5,938 nucleotides of DNA, taken from contig JALSSQ010000001.1 in assembly GCA_026984165.1 (NCBI GenBank), positions 1-5,938 on the forward strand, in the 5' to 3' direction. Shown here piece by piece: positions 4,610-5,938 of the stretch. The notes under the pieces are model-generated. The model made no database searches. It was given only the letters and a program-made list of their open reading frames with translations, and was not told where the DNA came from. Source of the stretch: Sulfurovum sp. GTDB taxonomy: Bacteria; Campylobacterota; Campylobacteria; Campylobacterales; Sulfurovaceae. The position numbers and the translations under genes were made by a program. The first letter of the stretch is position 1, and every line of letters starts with the position of its first letter.

Positions 4610-5938
4610 ATGTCAAATACAAAAAAACTCCACCTTGTAAGCCTGGGTTGCACCAAAAACCTCGTAGATTCAGAAGTGATGCTTGGTCGTCTCAGAGAGT
4701 ATGAACTCTCCGATGACCCAAGTAGTGCCGATGTGATTATCGTCAATACTTGTGGCTTCATAGATGCAGCAAAAGAAGAGAGCATCAATACTGTACTTAC
4801 CTTGCATGAAGAGAGAAAAGAAAACTCTATCTTAGTCATGTCAGGCTGTCTTACAGAACGTTACCGTGAAGAACTCCAAGCGGACATGCCCGAGATAGAC
4901 ATCTTTACAGGGGTGGGTGACTATGAGAAAATAGACGAACTCATCGCCTCCAAACAAAGCACCTTTTCTCCAGAAGTCTATTTGGCGACAGAGACAAGTG
5001 GCAGAGTCATCACAGGCTCAAACTACCATGCCTACATCAAGATAGCAGAAGGGTGTAACCAAAGCTGTGCTTTTTGTGCCATTCCTAGCTTTAAAGGAAA
5101 ACTGCATTCACGTTCTCTTTCCTCTATAGTCAAAGAGGTAGAGATGCTCACTAAGGAGGGCTACTATGACTTCTCCTTTATCTCTCAAGACTCTTCTAGC
5201 TATGGACGAGACATGAAAATGTCTGACGGGCTTATAGAACTTATCAAAGCCGTAGAAGCCATAGAGGGTGTAAAGTCAGCACGCATCTTGTACCTCTACC
5301 CAAGCACTACCACCTTTAAGCTTATAGATACCATTGCAGACTCAACTGTATTTCAAACCTACTATGACATGCCTATCCAACATATAGACAATGATGTACT
5401 CAAAATCATGAAACGTGGCTTTGGAGAAAAGAAAACCATAGAGCTACTAGAGTATATGAAGTCAAAACCAAACGCCTTTTTGCGTACCTCTCTCATCGCT
5501 GGGCATCCAGGTGAAAGTGATGAGAGTTTTGAAAAGTTATGTGCTTTTATGAAAGAGTTTAAATTTGACAGGTTTAACACTTTCCACTACTCTAACGAAG
5601 AAACCACATCAGCCTATACCCTAGAACAGATTCCTCAAGAAGTTATAGACGAAAGGGCAGCCATTCTAGGAGAGATAGCAGAAGCAAACATCCAAGAATC
5701 TCTAGAAAATATGGTAGGACAAACCTTCACCGTAGTCATAGACGGAGAAAGTGACGAACACGAATACCTCCTAAGCGCCAGACCTCTCATATGGGCAGTC
5801 GATATAGACGGAGAGATCCTCATCAACGATACATCAGATTTACCAGTGAAATATGGTAAGCTTTATGAGGCAAAGATAACAGAATTGGTAGGTAGTCAAC
5901 TACTCGCAACACTCATAAACCCTTTATCATTGCGATAG
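4610..5938 (+). CDS. rimO: Ribosomal protein S12 methylthiotransferase (radical SAM)
   Basis: RimO adds a methylthio group to the beta-carbon of a conserved aspartate of ribosomal protein S12 (D88/D89 in E. coli), using S-adenosylmethionine and two [4Fe-4S] clusters. The 442-aa protein has the full architecture. An N-terminal UPF0004 domain carries cluster cysteines C14 (SLGCTKNLVDSE), C48 (NTCGFIDAAKEES) and C80 (SGCLTERY). A radical-SAM core carries C149, C153 and C156 (EGCNQSCAFCAIPS), with MPIQHIDNDVLK (254-265) and the IAGHPGES motif (296-303). A C-terminal TRAM domain spans about 365-437. SLGCxKNLVDSE and the short acidic TRAM favour RimO over the tRNA enzyme MiaB. The ATG is preceded by a weak purine-rich site (AAGAAAGAA, 4595-4603). 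The TAG stop is at the window's last bases, so the gene is complete. Nothing in it looks abnormal. Confidence 0.97.
   Translation: MSNTKKLHLVSLGCTKNLVDSEVMLGRLREYELSDDPSSADVIIVNTCGFIDAAKEESINTVLTLHEERKENSILVMSGCLTERYREELQADMPEIDIFTGVGDYEKIDELIASKQSTFSPEVYLATETSGRVITGSNYHAYIKIAEGCNQSCAFCAIPSFKGKLHSRSLSSIVKEVEMLTKEGYYDFSFISQDSSSYGRDMKMSDGLIELIKAVEAIEGVKSARILYLYPSTTTFKLIDTIADSTVFQTYYDMPIQHIDNDVLKIMKRGFGEKKTIELLEYMKSKPNAFLRTSLIAGHPGESDESFEKLCAFMKEFKFDRFNTFHYSNEETTSAYTLEQIPQEVIDERAAILGEIAEANIQESLENMVGQTFTVVIDGESDEHEYLLSARPLIWAVDIDGEILINDTSDLPVKYGKLYEAKITELVGSQLLATLINPLSLR

Overview
This window is chromosomal housekeeping DNA, most likely from a member of the Campylobacterota close to Sulfurovum or Sulfurimonas. 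That placement is inferred from protein sequence: the iPGM (493 aa), the short MurD that starts with an LFGYG motif, and RimO all have the wording I recall from this group. The intergenic DNA is AT-rich, and the rimO promoter has the TTTGCTATAAT form seen in Campylobacter-type sigma-70 promoters.

Layout. Positions 1-343 (+) hold the C-terminal part of a helix-turn-helix (XRE-like) regulator cut by the window edge. It converges on gpmI (1838-357, -), which encodes glycolytic phosphoglycerate mutase. A 72-bp gap separates gpmI from the divergent mraY-murD pair (1911-4308, +). These two genes make lipid I and add D-Glu to UDP-MurNAc-L-Ala, two consecutive-module steps of peptidoglycan synthesis. 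A tRNA-Phe(GAA) gene follows at 4413-4488, and then rimO (4610-5938), the radical-SAM methylthiotransferase of ribosomal protein S12, whose stop codon ends the window.

No novel multi-gene system is visible. The unusual feature is a set of heptanucleotide tandem repeats concentrated on murD. One array fills the mraY-murD gap (CATTTCT units), one lies just after murD (ATTTCTC/ATTGCTC units), and one lies inside the murD reading frame (AGGGAGC units). The internal array is followed by its own inverted copy, giving an 18-bp perfect inverted repeat and about 24 extra codons in the linker between MurD domains 1 and 2. Read on one strand, the units form a graded series, GAGAAAT -> GAGCAAT -> GAGCAGG, which suggests one family of expanding repeats. 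The upstream array is also bracketed by inverted repeats that include the murD start codon.

The tRNA-Phe gene has an otherwise canonical cloverleaf but a U4.C69 mismatch in the acceptor stem, and its predicted leader can fold into a hairpin. No gap between genes exceeds 300 bases. The longest are 4309-4412 (repeat array, promoter and leader hairpin) and 4489-4609 (weak hairpin and the rimO promoter).
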